The notes under the pieces are model-generated. The model saw only the letters and a list, made by a program, of their open reading frames with translations, ran no database searches and had not been told where the DNA came from. Position numbers and translations under genes: made by a program. Below are positions 44,332-54,125 of a stretch of DNA of 64,000 nucleotides, in pieces. Position 1 is the first letter of the stretch, and each line of letters begins with the position of its first letter. Source of the DNA: Scytonema sp. UIC 10036 (GTDB lineage Bacteria > Cyanobacteriota > Cyanobacteriia > Cyanobacteriales > Nostocaceae); NCBI RefSeq assembly GCF_009725235.1, contig NZ_WJFC01000013.1, forward strand, positions 50,407 through 114,406, read 5' to 3'.

Positions 44332-44900
44332 ATCGAACTCCTAGAGAATAGAGGTTTGTAATTCCCTTACAATAAGAAATATTTATGAATAATTTTTTAT
44401 GAATAAACAAATTTAATTTTATTATGAAATTCTGATTTCAAAAATCTCCAACATCATAATTGATATGTATAAATTTTATCAAAAAATCTTTTGGATTGTC
44501 AAAAGTAGATAATTAGATAAAAAACTAGAAATTAGCTAGAAATTGAGAAAAGCTAGAGATTTCCTCTTGAAACCAATTATAATTGCTTAAATATAGTTAA
44601 AAATTTTACTTCTGAGTCCCTTATGATAACACTAGAAGTGTTTTACAACTGTATTATTCGCGATCGCAATTTCTGTAAATGTTTTAGACATTTCAACGAG
44701 TTGGCTAATTTCCGCTGACCTGTACTGATAGAAATAAATTTTTGATACTTCTTTTAACATTGATTGTATAAATTTAGATGAATCTGCCGCCTAAAAAATA
44801 TTCTTAGATATTGCTTATGAGTCAATAGTGTATAAATTGAAGATAGCAAAATTACAAGACATGACATAATATATACTAACTCCCATGTCTTCTTTTCAGT
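44332..44900. other. 569-bp divergent promoter region, PPC copy 2 / kinase paralogue 3
   Basis: Very A/T-rich, with no supported gene. It contains one CGCGATCGCA HIP1-type site (about 44660). It mirrors the organisation at 33663-34046. Confidence 0.6.
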
Positions 44901-45084
44901 ATGCTTTACTGCCTCAATCCCAATTGTCCACATCCTGAAAATAACGATGGCAATCGATATTGCCAAAGTTGTCAGACACCATTGATACCGCAGTTGAGAA
45001 ATCGTTATCGAATTATTAAAGTCTTATCTACTGAAGGTGGATTTAGTCAAACTTTTTTAGCAGAAGATGTAGACAAACTAGTTG
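44901..45084 (+). pseudogene. 5' fragment of Ser/Thr kinase-WD40 paralogue 3
   Basis: The first ~60 codons match the paralogues: zinc ribbon CLNPNC...CQSCQTPL, then YRIIKVLSTEGGFSQTFLAE and DVDKL. The glycine loop is altered (GGFSQTF instead of GGFGRTY). The reading frame is broken at about 45085 by an IS200/IS605 element. Most of the kinase domain and the membrane helix are missing from the window; the gene resumes only in the linker before the WD40 repeats (47254 onward). Confidence 0.9.
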
Positions 45085-45116
45085 ACCTCTCCCCACAGCT
45101 AAAGCTGGGGGATTCA

Positions 45117-46715
45117 CTAAGATTTTCTGCCGTATTTCTTAGTTTTCCGACTGTCACCAGAATGGTATTGTTCTAAATTAAACAAAGTTAACTGAACGCC
45201 AATCTGGTCATAGGCATGGTTCCTAGTCTCAACCCTTACGGATTGATAACTACTAGGCGTAACTTTCCCACCGTCCGCAGGTAGGGTCTTCTTACGAAGT
45301 TTGGCGGGACGGAAACCGACACCGCCAACTTCGCGCTTTTGATTTTTTGGGAAGACCAATCCAGTACGCGATGCGATCGTTCTACTCGCTTTGGTGTCAG
45401 CGTGGGCTGTATATCCGCATGCAGTACAAATAAATTTTTCACCATCGCGATTACTTTTATCAGTGTGTCCGCAAGCGGGGCATTCTTGGCTTGAATGTTT
45501 TGGATTTACGATAATGACTGGTTTACCAGCTTTTAGTGCAAGCCAAGCAATTTTATTGAACAAATCACCCCAACCGCAGTCAAGAATTATCTTGTTTAAT
45601 CCAGTTTTACGACTGGCACCATTTTTTTTATAACCACCCTTACCATCATGTTTGGGTTTAGCACGTTTAACCATATTTTTAATTTTTAGGTCTTCACGTG
45701 CAACAGCATCAGCTTTTTTGACAGTAATACTAGCTACTTGCCAGTTATATCCGTCACGTTTCTGTTCTAATTTATGTTGAATACGAGATAATCTCTCAAC
45801 AGCTTTTCTTCTATTTTTTGAGCCTTTTACTTTTCGGCTTATAGCACGCTGGCGCATTCTCAAACGTCGCGCAGTTCTTTTATTAGTTGTAGGTCTAATA
45901 TTTTCTGCAAAGCTACCATCAGTAAATGCTAATAGCTTATTAACACCGATATCAATACCTACTACTGATTTAACATCTTCAAGTGGTTTAACTTCGGGCA
46001 ATTCTCCCGGCATCTCAACCAATATGGAAATAAACCAATAACCACCTTTGCGTTTTACCGTACAGGTTCTAGTATCAATAACTTGGCTAAAATCACGGCT
46101 ATTATGAAACTTTACATTACCAATACCAGGAAGATAAATAATTCCATAATTATCTTTGATTTCCACCAGTTTAATGCGTCCTGGCTTATATTCAAACGAA
46201 TTTAAAATTCTTAGATAATTAGGAAAACCTCTGCCGTGTTTGAAAAAGTTATTGTAGGCAGTATCAAGTTTAGCTAAATTTCTTTGTAAAACGTCTGAGT
46301 CAATTTCTGCAAAGTTATTTCGCTCATGACGTAGTTGTGTCGTTACCTTGGATTGAATACCTGAGGCGCTATCCCAACTAACGATGCTTGGCTTAACTAT
46401 TTCGCCTGTTTTGGGATTGACTTTTTCTTTTGATGTTTTTAATCCCATTGTTAATTCAACGGGAACTACCCCATGCTTAATTACTGGGCACGTTAGAGGA
46501 CAACACGAACCATATTCAATCTTTGAAGAGATATCGCACCAACTACCCCAAGCATAAACAACAGGAGCATCAATATCTTGGTTATTTGTGCTATATCCAG
46601 TTTCTCTTTCACGAAGTGCGTAGTTACGGTGCTTGCGTAGCGTCACCAGCCACCTTGACATTTGTTGGGATTGGGTTTTTGTTGGCTTGAGCTTAAAGTT
46701 CCACCGAACTTGCAC
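45117..46715 (-). CDS. tnpB: TnpB, RNA-guided nuclease of the IS200/IS605 element
   Basis: The 532-aa protein has the RuvC triad: Asp in [14 protein letters not shown], Glu in [12 protein letters not shown] and Asp in [15 protein letters not shown] zinc ribbon (CPACGH...CTACGY) lies between the last two. The N-terminal ~200 residues form the wedge/REC part, longer than in ISDra2 TnpB (about 400 aa). It ends ~30 bp from the element end, as usual. Predicted to cut target DNA next to a TAM using the omega RNA read through its 3' end. All catalytic residues are present, so it may be active. Confidence 0.93.
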   Translation of the reverse strand: MQVRWNFKLKPTKTQSQQMSRWLVTLRKHRNYALRERETGYSTNNQDIDAPVVYAWGSWCDISSKIEYGSCCPLTCPVIKHGVVPVELTMGLKTSKEKVNPKTGEIVKPSIVSWDSASGIQSKVTTQLRHERNNFAEIDSDVLQRNLAKLDTAYNNFFKHGRGFPNYLRILNSFEYKPGRIKLVEIKDNYGIIYLPGIGNVKFHNSRDFSQVIDTRTCTVKRKGGYWFISILVEMPGELPEVKPLEDVKSVVGIDIGVNKLLAFTDGSFAENIRPTTNKRTARRLRMRQRAISRKVKGSKNRRKAVERLSRIQHKLEQKRDGYNWQVASITVKKADAVAREDLKIKNMVKRAKPKHDGKGGYKKNGASRKTGLNKIILDCGWGDLFNKIAWLALKAGKPVIIVNPKHSSQECPACGHTDKSNRDGEKFICTACGYTAHADTKASRTIASRTGLVFPKNQKREVGGVGFRPAKLRKKTLPADGGKVTPSSYQSVRVETRNHAYDQIGVQLTLFNLEQYHSGDSRKTKKYGRKS

Positions 46716-46793
46716 TTTATTATCACTTCCTTGATTAGTTTATCTATATTTATCTATTCTATAGATGTATTCCATCTAGTCAAGTAGTTGATT

Positions 46794-47190
46794 ATGAATA
46801 AATATAAATCAAACAATAATATTGTTTATTCGTGCAAATATCACGTAGTTTGGACTCCAAAATATCGGCGTAGTGTATTAAAAGATGGCGTAGATTTACG
46901 GCTAAAAGAATTATTGGAACAAATAGCTAACGACATAAAAGTGGACATTATAGAGATGGAAATCATGCCTGACCATGTACATTTATTGATTGAAGTAGAC
47001 CCACAATTTGGGGTACATAAAGCAATCAAACGATTTAAAGGGGCAACATCACGTTATCTGCGTGCAGAATTTCCTCATCTAAAATCAAGGTTACCAACGC
47101 CAGTGGACTAACTCATATTTCGTGTCAACCGTTGGAGGCGCACCGCTAGAAATTGTTAAGCTTTATATTCAGAACCAAAAAGAAACTTGA
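46794..47190 (+). pseudogene. tnpA: Frameshifted tnpA (Y1 HUH transposase)
   Basis: The ORF begins NKYKSNNNIVYSCKYHVVWT and includes the HUH motif (MPDHVHLLIE) but stops after 106 codons at PTPVD. A one-base insertion near 47100 (ACGCCAG for ACGCAG) shifts the frame; the other frame continues WTNSYFVSTVGGAPLEIVKL and YIQNQKET with the catalytic Tyr. Correcting it gives a normal 131-aa TnpA. The break separates the metal site from the nucleophile, so this copy should be inactive. Confidence 0.9.
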
Positions 47191-47253
47191 CTCTGAATAA
47201 ATTCAGCTACGGGCTTCCTCCCCATGCGTAAACGCAGGGGCTTCCGCCCTTTG

Positions 47254-48207
47254 ATTTTTGGTGAAAGCACAAACGAAAATGACAACAATGAATCAACAAA
47301 CCAATTGTCAGATAGCGATCACTCCCCTGAAAACCTTCGAGGTCATAGCAGTGATGTCAATGCTGTCACCTTCAGTCCCAGTGGATTAACCCTTGCTAGT
47401 GGTAGTGACGATAAAACTATATTACTATGGAATTTATTCAATAAACAGACCATAGCTGCCTTTTCAGGACATACGGGATATATTTATTCCATAGCCTTTG
47501 CTCCTGATGGTAAGACGCTTGCTAGTGGCAGTTCTGACAAAACCATCATAGTTTGGGATGTAGAAAGCAAACGACAACTAGCCATCCTTAAAGGGCATGA
47601 AGGCACTGTAACTTCCGTGGCTTTTGCTCCTGATGGCAACACTCTTGCCAGTGGAAGTTTGGATGGAACTGTTAGACTGTGGAATATAGCGACTCAGCAA
47701 GAAATTCATTCTCCTCTCAAAGGACACAGTCGCCCGGTGAGTTCTATCGCCTTTACTCCCGATGGCAAAACACTAATTAGTGGTAGCTACGATAACACCA
47801 TTATCTTGTGGGATTTGGAAAGCCAACTGAAAACTGCGACCCTTAGCGGACACACAGATTCGGTGCTTTCTATCGCTGTCAGCCCTGATGGTACGACGCT
47901 TGCGAGTAGTGGTGGGGACATGACAATTCGATTGTGGAATTTAGCAACACAACTGGAAACCCACATTTTACTGGGGCATACCAAGAGGGTAAATTCCATT
48001 GCTTTCAGTTCCGATGGGCAAAAACTAGTCAGTGGCAGTCACGATAATACAGTCATAATATGGAATGTATTTACTGCTAGAGAAGAACATATCCTAAGGA
48101 AGGATCTTGGTAATATTTATTCTGTGGCTTTCAGTCCAGATGGACAAACTTTGGTCAGTGGTGGTAACGCTGAGAATATTCTCAAGATTTGGCGGGTTCC
48201 TCAATGA
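47254..48207 (+). pseudogene. 3' fragment of kinase-WD40 paralogue 3 (WD40 propeller)
   Basis: In frame from the element end, about 315 codons encode a polar linker (ESTNENDNNESTNQL) and seven WD40 repeats (HSSDVNAVTFSPSGLTLASG and so on), matching paralogue 2 from its post-membrane linker onward. The last repeat ends GGNAENILKIWRVPQ. No start codon or signal of its own is evident; the apparent ATG at 47224 lies in the element end. Confidence 0.85.
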
Positions 48208-48505
48208 TTTTCTGTCTTGAGCAACAAAGTATTGCTGTTCCTACAGATTCAGTACATTCAGTATATTTACCATTTTCTTGTAACCGAAATGCAAACACTC
48301 GCTTTCCCCCAACATCAATAACCCAATATTCGGAAATACCCAAATCTGCATAAATTTTTTTCTTCTCATCAAGATCTATTGCCAAGGTTGTATCAGAAAT
48401 TTCACCAACTAAATTAGGTGTTTGCCATTGATGCAGATCGATACGACGTGGCTGCTCGCTTAAGAGAAATTGTAGTAGGGGTTGAGCGACAGCAAAACCC
48501 AACAA
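48182..48505 (-). pseudogene. Truncated Uma2-family gene
   Basis: The central part has Uma2 features (PNLVGEISDTTLAIDLDEKK, IYADLGISEYWVIDVGGKR), including the Glu-x-Lys region, but the first ~70 residues with the catalytic Asp are missing and replaced by MLGFAVAQPLLQF. The 3' end overlaps the WD40 fragment by 26 bp. It is probably a decayed copy. Confidence 0.65.
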
Positions 48506-48550
48506 ATGCCGATAAATGTTGGGTTTCGTTCCTCAACCCAACCTACACAA
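48490..48550. repeat. Dispersed palindromic repeat
   Basis: The arms AACCCAACA (48496-48504) and TGTTGGGTT (48517-48525) form a hairpin, followed by CTCAACCCAACCTACAC. This type of ~55-bp palindrome is common between cyanobacterial genes. Confidence 0.75.
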
Positions 48551-48684
48551 TTGCGTGTTTTTAAGCAAAACCTACGCAGTATTGGGAGACAAGGGAGAAG
48601 ATTCTAGTCCCCAATGCCCTCTTGCCCAATGCCCAATCACTTAATGTAATATCATAGATTGCAGCACAGTCACCTTGTTAGACG

Positions 48685-50682
48685 ATGCTCTGCTGCCTAA
48701 ACCCTGATTGCCCGAATCCTCTCAATCCTGATGGGATAAATTATTGCCAGAGTTGCGGCACGCTACTGGTACCACTTCTTCGAGGTCATTATCGCGTTAC
48801 CAATGTCCTTTCGGATGAGGGCGGATTTGGTAAGACTTATTTAGCGGAAGATGTAGACAAACTTAACGAACGCTGTGTTGTTAAGCAATTGGCACCAAAA
48901 GTCCAGGGAACGTGGGCTATTAAGAAGGCGATTGAATCGTTTCAACAGGAAGCACAGCGCCTTCAAGAACTAGGTAAACACCAACAAATTCCTACGTTGC
49001 TAGCTTACTTTGAGGAGGAGCACTATCTCTATTTGGTACAAGAATTTATTGATGGACAAAATTTGAGTCGGGAGTTGCAACAAAGGGGAACCTATGGCGA
49101 AATAGCCATTCGCAAACTATTGCTCAATTTGCTGCCCGTTCTTCAGTTTATCCACGAATATGGGGTGATTCATCGGGATATTAAACCACAAAATATTATG
49201 CGGCGATCGCCCTTCTCTCAACCAAAATTTCAGAAGAAAAAGAATTTGTCATCCGTCTTAGGAACGATAGAAGGAGAACTTGTACTGATTGATTTTGGTG
49301 CTTCAAAACAACTCACCGAAACTGTAAAGACAAAACCGGGAACAACCATTGGTACTCGTGGTTACAGCCCTCTAGAACAAATGCAAGATGGAGAAGCCCA
49401 TCCTGCAAGCGATTTATTTAGTTTAGGTGCTACTTGTTTTCACTTAATGACTGGGGTGTCACCTGCTATTTTATGGACAGAAAATGGTTACAGTTGGACG
49501 ATCGCTTGGCGACAATATTTGAGAAGCCCAATTAGTAACGGTCTGGGTAAGGTGATCGATAAACTTTTGAAGAAAGAAATTAGAGAACGCTATCAATCAG
49601 CAAATGAAGTTTTACAAGATTTATCGTCTCATTTATCGGTGCCGCCACCATCCTCACGAGCATCCCTACTGCGAAGAAGTCTTTTAATCGGTACAAGCAT
49701 TCTCTTTTTAGGGTTGGGAGGAATTTGGTATATGAAAGATTCACCACTTCTCAACCCTTTAGCAGAAAGTCCGTCTTCCCCACTCAAAACCCTTAACGGG
49801 CATTCTAACCTAGTCACGGCTGTCGCTGTCAGTGGCACTTCCAAGAGTGTAATCTTAGCCAGTAGCAGTTTTGACACAACAGTAAAACTATGGAATTTAG
49901 TCACTAAAACGGAAATCGCCACATTAGAGAGTTATGCTGGCTCAGTTCATTCCGTTGCCATCAGTCCTGATGGTCAAATTGTAGCAAGTGGCAATGGTGA
50001 CAATACCATCAAACTGTGGAACCCATTCACTAAAAAAGAAATTCGTACCCTTTACGGTCATTCCAGTTCTGTCGAAGTTGTAACTATCAGTCCAGACAGC
50101 CAAATCCTAGCCAGTGGGAGTTTTGATGGTACTATAAAACTATGGGAACTAGCAACAGGAAAGGAAATTGCAACACTCAAAGAACATACCAGCTCGGTAA
50201 AATCCCTTGCTTTCACTTTCGACGGGGAAACTCTTGCTAGTGGAAGTGAAGATTATACCATAAAACTATGGAATCTTAAAAGCCAACAAGTCATCAGATC
50301 TCTCACAGGGCATTCCGAACCCGTTCGGTCTGTTGCAATAAGTCCCATCTCTCCCAATCTCGAATTCGGTGGAATTCTTGCTAGTAGCAGCGCTGATGAC
50401 ACCATCAAGCTATGGAACTTAAGTACTGGTGAAGAAATTTATACCTTTAAAGGTCATAGATATTCAGTAAATTCTCTAGCTTTTACTTCAGATGGCAAAA
50501 TCCTAGCTAGCGGTAGCAGCGACAACACCATCAAACTATGGGATATAAAAACTAAAAGAGAAATTCGCACATATAAAAGTCTTTCTAAAGAAGTCACCTC
50601 TGTCGTCTTTAGCCCCGATAACAAAACTCTAATTGGCGGTAGTGCGGATGGAAGTGTTAATATTTGGCAGGTAAAATTGTAA
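48685..50682 (+). CDS. Zinc-ribbon Ser/Thr kinase with C-terminal WD40 propeller (paralogue 4)
   Basis: The 665-aa protein has a zinc ribbon (CLNPDC...CQSCGTLL), kinase domain (about 35-310; DEGGFGKTYLAEDVDKL, CVVKQ, HRDIKPQNIMRR, LIDFGAS), a membrane helix (about 333-348) and seven WD40 repeats (about 370-665). An insert between the catalytic loop and DFG (about 172-198, FSQPKFQKKKNLSSVLG) is shared with paralogue 1 but absent from paralogue 2. It converges with the protease-TPR gene downstream. Confidence 0.93.
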   Translation: MLCCLNPDCPNPLNPDGINYCQSCGTLLVPLLRGHYRVTNVLSDEGGFGKTYLAEDVDKLNERCVVKQLAPKVQGTWAIKKAIESFQQEAQRLQELGKHQQIPTLLAYFEEEHYLYLVQEFIDGQNLSRELQQRGTYGEIAIRKLLLNLLPVLQFIHEYGVIHRDIKPQNIMRRSPFSQPKFQKKKNLSSVLGTIEGELVLIDFGASKQLTETVKTKPGTTIGTRGYSPLEQMQDGEAHPASDLFSLGATCFHLMTGVSPAILWTENGYSWTIAWRQYLRSPISNGLGKVIDKLLKKEIRERYQSANEVLQDLSSHLSVPPPSSRASLLRRSLLIGTSILFLGLGGIWYMKDSPLLNPLAESPSSPLKTLNGHSNLVTAVAVSGTSKSVILASSSFDTTVKLWNLVTKTEIATLESYAGSVHSVAISPDGQIVASGNGDNTIKLWNPFTKKEIRTLYGHSSSVEVVTISPDSQILASGSFDGTIKLWELATGKEIATLKEHTSSVKSLAFTFDGETLASGSEDYTIKLWNLKSQQVIRSLTGHSEPVRSVAISPISPNLEFGGILASSSADDTIKLWNLSTGEEIYTFKGHRYSVNSLAFTSDGKILASGSSDNTIKLWDIKTKREIRTYKSLSKEVTSVVFSPDNKTLIGGSADGSVNIWQVKL

Positions 50683-50753
50683 CCGCAGACGCACGCAGAT
50701 GGACGCAGATAAAATACAAGAACATCTGCGTTTGTCTGCGTGCGTCTGCGGTT
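50681..50753. terminator. Perfect 19-bp inverted repeat between convergent genes
   Basis: AACCGCAGACGCACGCAGA (50681-50699) is exactly complementary to TCTGCGTGCGTCTGCGGTT (50735-50753), with a 35-bp loop. It lies between the stops of paralogue 4 and the protease-TPR gene and could end transcription from both sides; it also belongs to a dispersed repeat seen at about 9986-10017. Confidence 0.6.
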
Positions 50754-50760
50754 AATAATA

Positions 50761-53700
50761 TTACTCTTTTTCCAAAGGACGAGCAAAACCTTGGTCTTTG
50801 TAAGCTTCAACTAATTCTGGCTTCAAACGAACTGCTTGGTTGAAATCCTCAATTGCTCCCTTATCATCTTTCCGGGCGTAACGCACAAAAGCACGGCTGA
50901 TATAAAGTAAAGCATTTTTAGGATGGAGGCGGATTGCTTGGTTGTAATCAGCAAGCGCTCCTTCATAATCCTTCTGAGCATAACGGGCAAAACCTCGGTT
51001 ATTATAAGCTAGGGCAAAATCTGGCTTATAGCGAATTGCTGCTGTGAAATCATCGATCGCACGCTCGTAATCTTTCTGAGTTCCCACTGACTCTTTTGGA
51101 TTAATATATAACCCTGAGGGAACCGATGAGACTGCACCATTTTCTTCCCAAGCAACCCTCGCCAGCCCTCGGTTGTTGTAAGCTAAAGCAAAGTTTGGCT
51201 TGAGATGAAGCGCTTCATTATAGTCTGCGATCGCGCCTTTGTAGTCTTTTTGTTCTTGTCGGGCGTTACCCCGTAACGTGTAATACAGATACCCAAGTTG
51301 GGGAAACAGAGCGATCGCCTTATTGTAATCCCCCATTCCTCCTTGGTAATCTTTTAAAATAAACCGAGCATCTCCGCGATAGCTGTATAACCAAGCATTA
51401 TCAGGCTGTAGGCTCAAAGCTTGATTCAAATCCTCAAACATTAAGCGCTGGTTTCCGACTCTAGCACGGACAATTCCCCGTCCTACATAAGCAGGAGCAT
51501 AGTTGGGTTGCAAGCGTATGGCTTCGGTATAATTTGCACTAGCTGCCTCAAAATCTTTCTGTGCTGTTCTGACATCACCCAGCTTTTTGTAATAGATATA
51601 AGCTGATTCTGGAGCGAAGCCAATGGCTGTAGTGTAATCTTCAATAGCTCCCTGAAAATCTTGAAGATGATAGCGTGCAAGACCTCGTTTACTGTAGATA
51701 GAGGCAGAGTCAGGTTCAAGGCGCATAGCTTTGTTAAAATCTTCCATAAACGCCAACCGATTGCCCATTTGAGCGTAGACAACTCCTCGATCCACATAAG
51801 CATAGGCATTGTCAGGTTGAAGACTTATCGCTTTGTTTAAATCTGCAAGTGCTCCTTGATAATTTCCTTCTTGAGATCTAGCGACACCTTGTTGTCTGTA
51901 TGCAAAGGGGTTATCGGGCTGAAGGTTCAAAGCGGTGTCGAAATCCTTAATTGCTTCTTGAGTATCTCCCATGTTTCTATGGATTTCACCGCGAAGAATA
52001 TACTGCAAAGGTTGGGGATTAATTTTGATAGCTCGATCGCACGCTTTAATGGCTGGTACATAATTTCCCATTTCCGCCAAAACGCTACACAGCCCTCGAT
52101 AAGCCATAAACTCATCCGGCTTGAGTTCAACTACTTTTTCTAGAGCTTTACTTGCTTCTTCGTATCGATTCAAAGCAAATAAGGAATCTCCCATCTCTCG
52201 CCATGCTGGATCGTATGTGGGATTGTATGAGGTAGCTTGATTGAAAGATACCAATGCTTCTTTGTATCTATTGAGCAAACGTTGCGCCCTTCCCTTCGCA
52301 TACCAAGCTTGATAAAAGTTTGGCTTGATATGTATTGCTTTATCAAAAGCGTTTACTGCTTTTTCGTATTTTTGCGATCGCAGGAGTTTGTTACCATAAC
52401 TGAGCCAATCAAATTCATCCGCTACCCTTCCTGGTGGTTCTAGATTAAAAGAAGATGTAATAATTTCATCTAATTGTGGAGCGCTCAATCGCGGTGGTAG
52501 AGAAGTCTGTATTTTAAAGCTAATGTGTTTTTTGTCCTGTTGTACTAATGCTAGAAACGTGCGGATGCGTACACCCAAACTGTATCCCAATTGGATTTCT
52601 CGTTCCTCACCTGTTTTCTGTTTAATTACAGTTGGTTCTCCTTCTGCTGCTGTGTGAATACCAATGACTCGACCCAAGCTGTCCAACACGGGGCTACCAC
52701 TCATGCCTTTGGTAGTTGAATTAGTATAAACTAGATCGTAGCCAAAAGCAAAAGAACGAGAATCCTTGACGCGATCGATTCCCCCTCCGTACAACAATCC
52801 CACGTTAAACTGGCGCTTTGGTTGTTCCACAGGCTGTGTTGATACAGGTGTCCCAGAGACAAAAACCAATCTGTCTTCATTCCCCAACTCGTAGTCTCCT
52901 AAAACACCTACTTGATAAGTGTTATTGCTAATAAACTGTACGAGAGCTAGATCTGTCCCTTCCCAAGTTTTCACTGTAGTCGTGTCCACAGAGTGTTGCT
53001 TTCCGTCGTGAGTAACAACTTTTAATTCGTTCTTACCACGCACCACATGACCTGCGGTAATAACGTAGTATATATTACCTTCTTTTGCCGCAATAACTCC
53101 CGATCCGTGACTATTTTCCCAAGCAATCTGCACCGTAATTTCTTTGGCAATATTGTCCACTAGACTTGTAGCAGGAGGTATGGGTTTAGTTGCTGCTCTG
53201 GTACCTGTTGGTTGATTTTGCAAAACCTCTGGTGGAATTACGGGTGGCTCTAGCCGAGCTATTGTATCAATAGGCACTGCCCAACTCGATTTTCTCATGC
53301 GATCGCGTAAAGCATCATTGGGCTGCGAACCATCTTCATAGATGTAAGGATCGCCCCATAGAGGTTGAGCGTGGATGCCATTGATACCAACAACTCTACC
53401 CGCACTATTGAGCATCGGTCCGCCACTCATACCCTTGTCAACTTCATTGGTATACCCAACTCGGTAACCGCCTTTCAAAGGACGCCCTAAAAGCAGAGAG
53501 ACTCGTCCCGTTCTGAACACCAACTGTTTTACCGCCGACGAATGACTCTCAAAAGGAAAACCAGCAGAAAATACTTCATCTCCTTCCTTCAAAGTCAATG
53601 AATTGCCTATAGGAGCTACTATATAGTGTTTATTTGCACGAAACTGTAATAAAACCAAATCCTGATAATTGTAATCTATCCCTTTCACCAACTCAGCAGG

Positions 53701-54018
53701 ATATTTTTCACCATCCGCTGTATAAATAAGATGAGCTTTTCCTTGGTCTACAACGTGCTGACTGGTTAAAACTGTATACAGATCCCCTTCTTTCTGAAGA
53801 ATAATTCCAGAACCGCCTCTTTCTCCGGAGACAATGCCAACGGTGATGGATTGAGCAAGCTTTTGCAATTGACTTGAAGACAATTTAGAAGATTGTTGCA
53901 AGGCAAAAACTGCGGGGGCAGAAATACTTAGGTAGCAACCCTGTACTGACAGCATCAACAATGTACTTATCGAGATGCTGAAAGCCAGAAAACGATGATT
54001 GATTTGCTCGTATCCCAT
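50761..54018 (-). CDS. Exported protein with two trypsin-like domains and a long TPR array
   Basis: The ATG giving GYEQINHRFLAFSIS is chosen because TGAGG lies 10 bp upstream; the product is 1085 aa. A signal/membrane segment (about 12-45) precedes two trypsin-like domains: first (about 60-245) with His in LTSQHVV, Asp in YQDLVLL and Ser in GMSGGPML; second (about 290-485) with His in ITAGHVV, Asp in TDLALVQF and Ser in GMSGSPVL. Both triads look complete. About 13-14 TPR units (about 545-1085) follow. Probably an extracytoplasmic protease with a substrate-docking scaffold; the substrate is unknown. Confidence 0.9.
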   Translation of the reverse strand: MGYEQINHRFLAFSISISTLLMLSVQGCYLSISAPAVFALQQSSKLSSSQLQKLAQSITVGIVSGERGGSGIILQKEGDLYTVLTSQHVVDQGKAHLIYTADGEKYPAELVKGIDYNYQDLVLLQFRANKHYIVAPIGNSLTLKEGDEVFSAGFPFESHSSAVKQLVFRTGRVSLLLGRPLKGGYRVGYTNEVDKGMSGGPMLNSAGRVVGINGIHAQPLWGDPYIYEDGSQPNDALRDRMRKSSWAVPIDTIARLEPPVIPPEVLQNQPTGTRAATKPIPPATSLVDNIAKEITVQIAWENSHGSGVIAAKEGNIYYVITAGHVVRGKNELKVVTHDGKQHSVDTTTVKTWEGTDLALVQFISNNTYQVGVLGDYELGNEDRLVFVSGTPVSTQPVEQPKRQFNVGLLYGGGIDRVKDSRSFAFGYDLVYTNSTTKGMSGSPVLDSLGRVIGIHTAAEGEPTVIKQKTGEEREIQLGYSLGVRIRTFLALVQQDKKHISFKIQTSLPPRLSAPQLDEIITSSFNLEPPGRVADEFDWLSYGNKLLRSQKYEKAVNAFDKAIHIKPNFYQAWYAKGRAQRLLNRYKEALVSFNQATSYNPTYDPAWREMGDSLFALNRYEEASKALEKVVELKPDEFMAYRGLCSVLAEMGNYVPAIKACDRAIKINPQPLQYILRGEIHRNMGDTQEAIKDFDTALNLQPDNPFAYRQQGVARSQEGNYQGALADLNKAISLQPDNAYAYVDRGVVYAQMGNRLAFMEDFNKAMRLEPDSASIYSKRGLARYHLQDFQGAIEDYTTAIGFAPESAYIYYKKLGDVRTAQKDFEAASANYTEAIRLQPNYAPAYVGRGIVRARVGNQRLMFEDLNQALSLQPDNAWLYSYRGDARFILKDYQGGMGDYNKAIALFPQLGYLYYTLRGNARQEQKDYKGAIADYNEALHLKPNFALAYNNRGLARVAWEENGAVSSVPSGLYINPKESVGTQKDYERAIDDFTAAIRYKPDFALAYNNRGFARYAQKDYEGALADYNQAIRLHPKNALLYISRAFVRYARKDDKGAIEDFNQAVRLKPELVEAYKDQGFARPLEKE

Positions 54019-54125
54019 AAATCTAGCCTCATCTCTCATAAAAATTTGGGGAAATAGGGTTTTATTTACGACTTCCCTATTTCCTACTTGGGAACTACGC
54101 AAAAATATTAAGAAACAAAAATACT

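Larger units (their letters stand above)
45085..47253. mobile_element. IS200/IS605-type element (divergent tnpA/tnpB) inserted in a kinase gene
   Basis: About 2.17 kb with subterminal hairpins at both ends: CCCCACAGCTAAAGCTGGGG at about 45092-45111 and CCCCATGCGTAAACGCAGGGG at about 47219-47240. tnpB runs on the minus strand and a frameshifted tnpA on the plus strand. The outer limits are approximate (within ~10 bp). The tnpB 3' end and adjoining hairpin (about 45085-45250, minus strand) are where an omega RNA would be encoded. Insertion is accompanied by loss of about 1 kb of the host gene. Confidence 0.9.

Noticed and set aside
48182..48505. Uma2 frame considered as a functional gene
   Set aside because: The N-terminal third and catalytic Asp region are missing, and it overlaps the WD40 fragment; recorded as a pseudogene instead.
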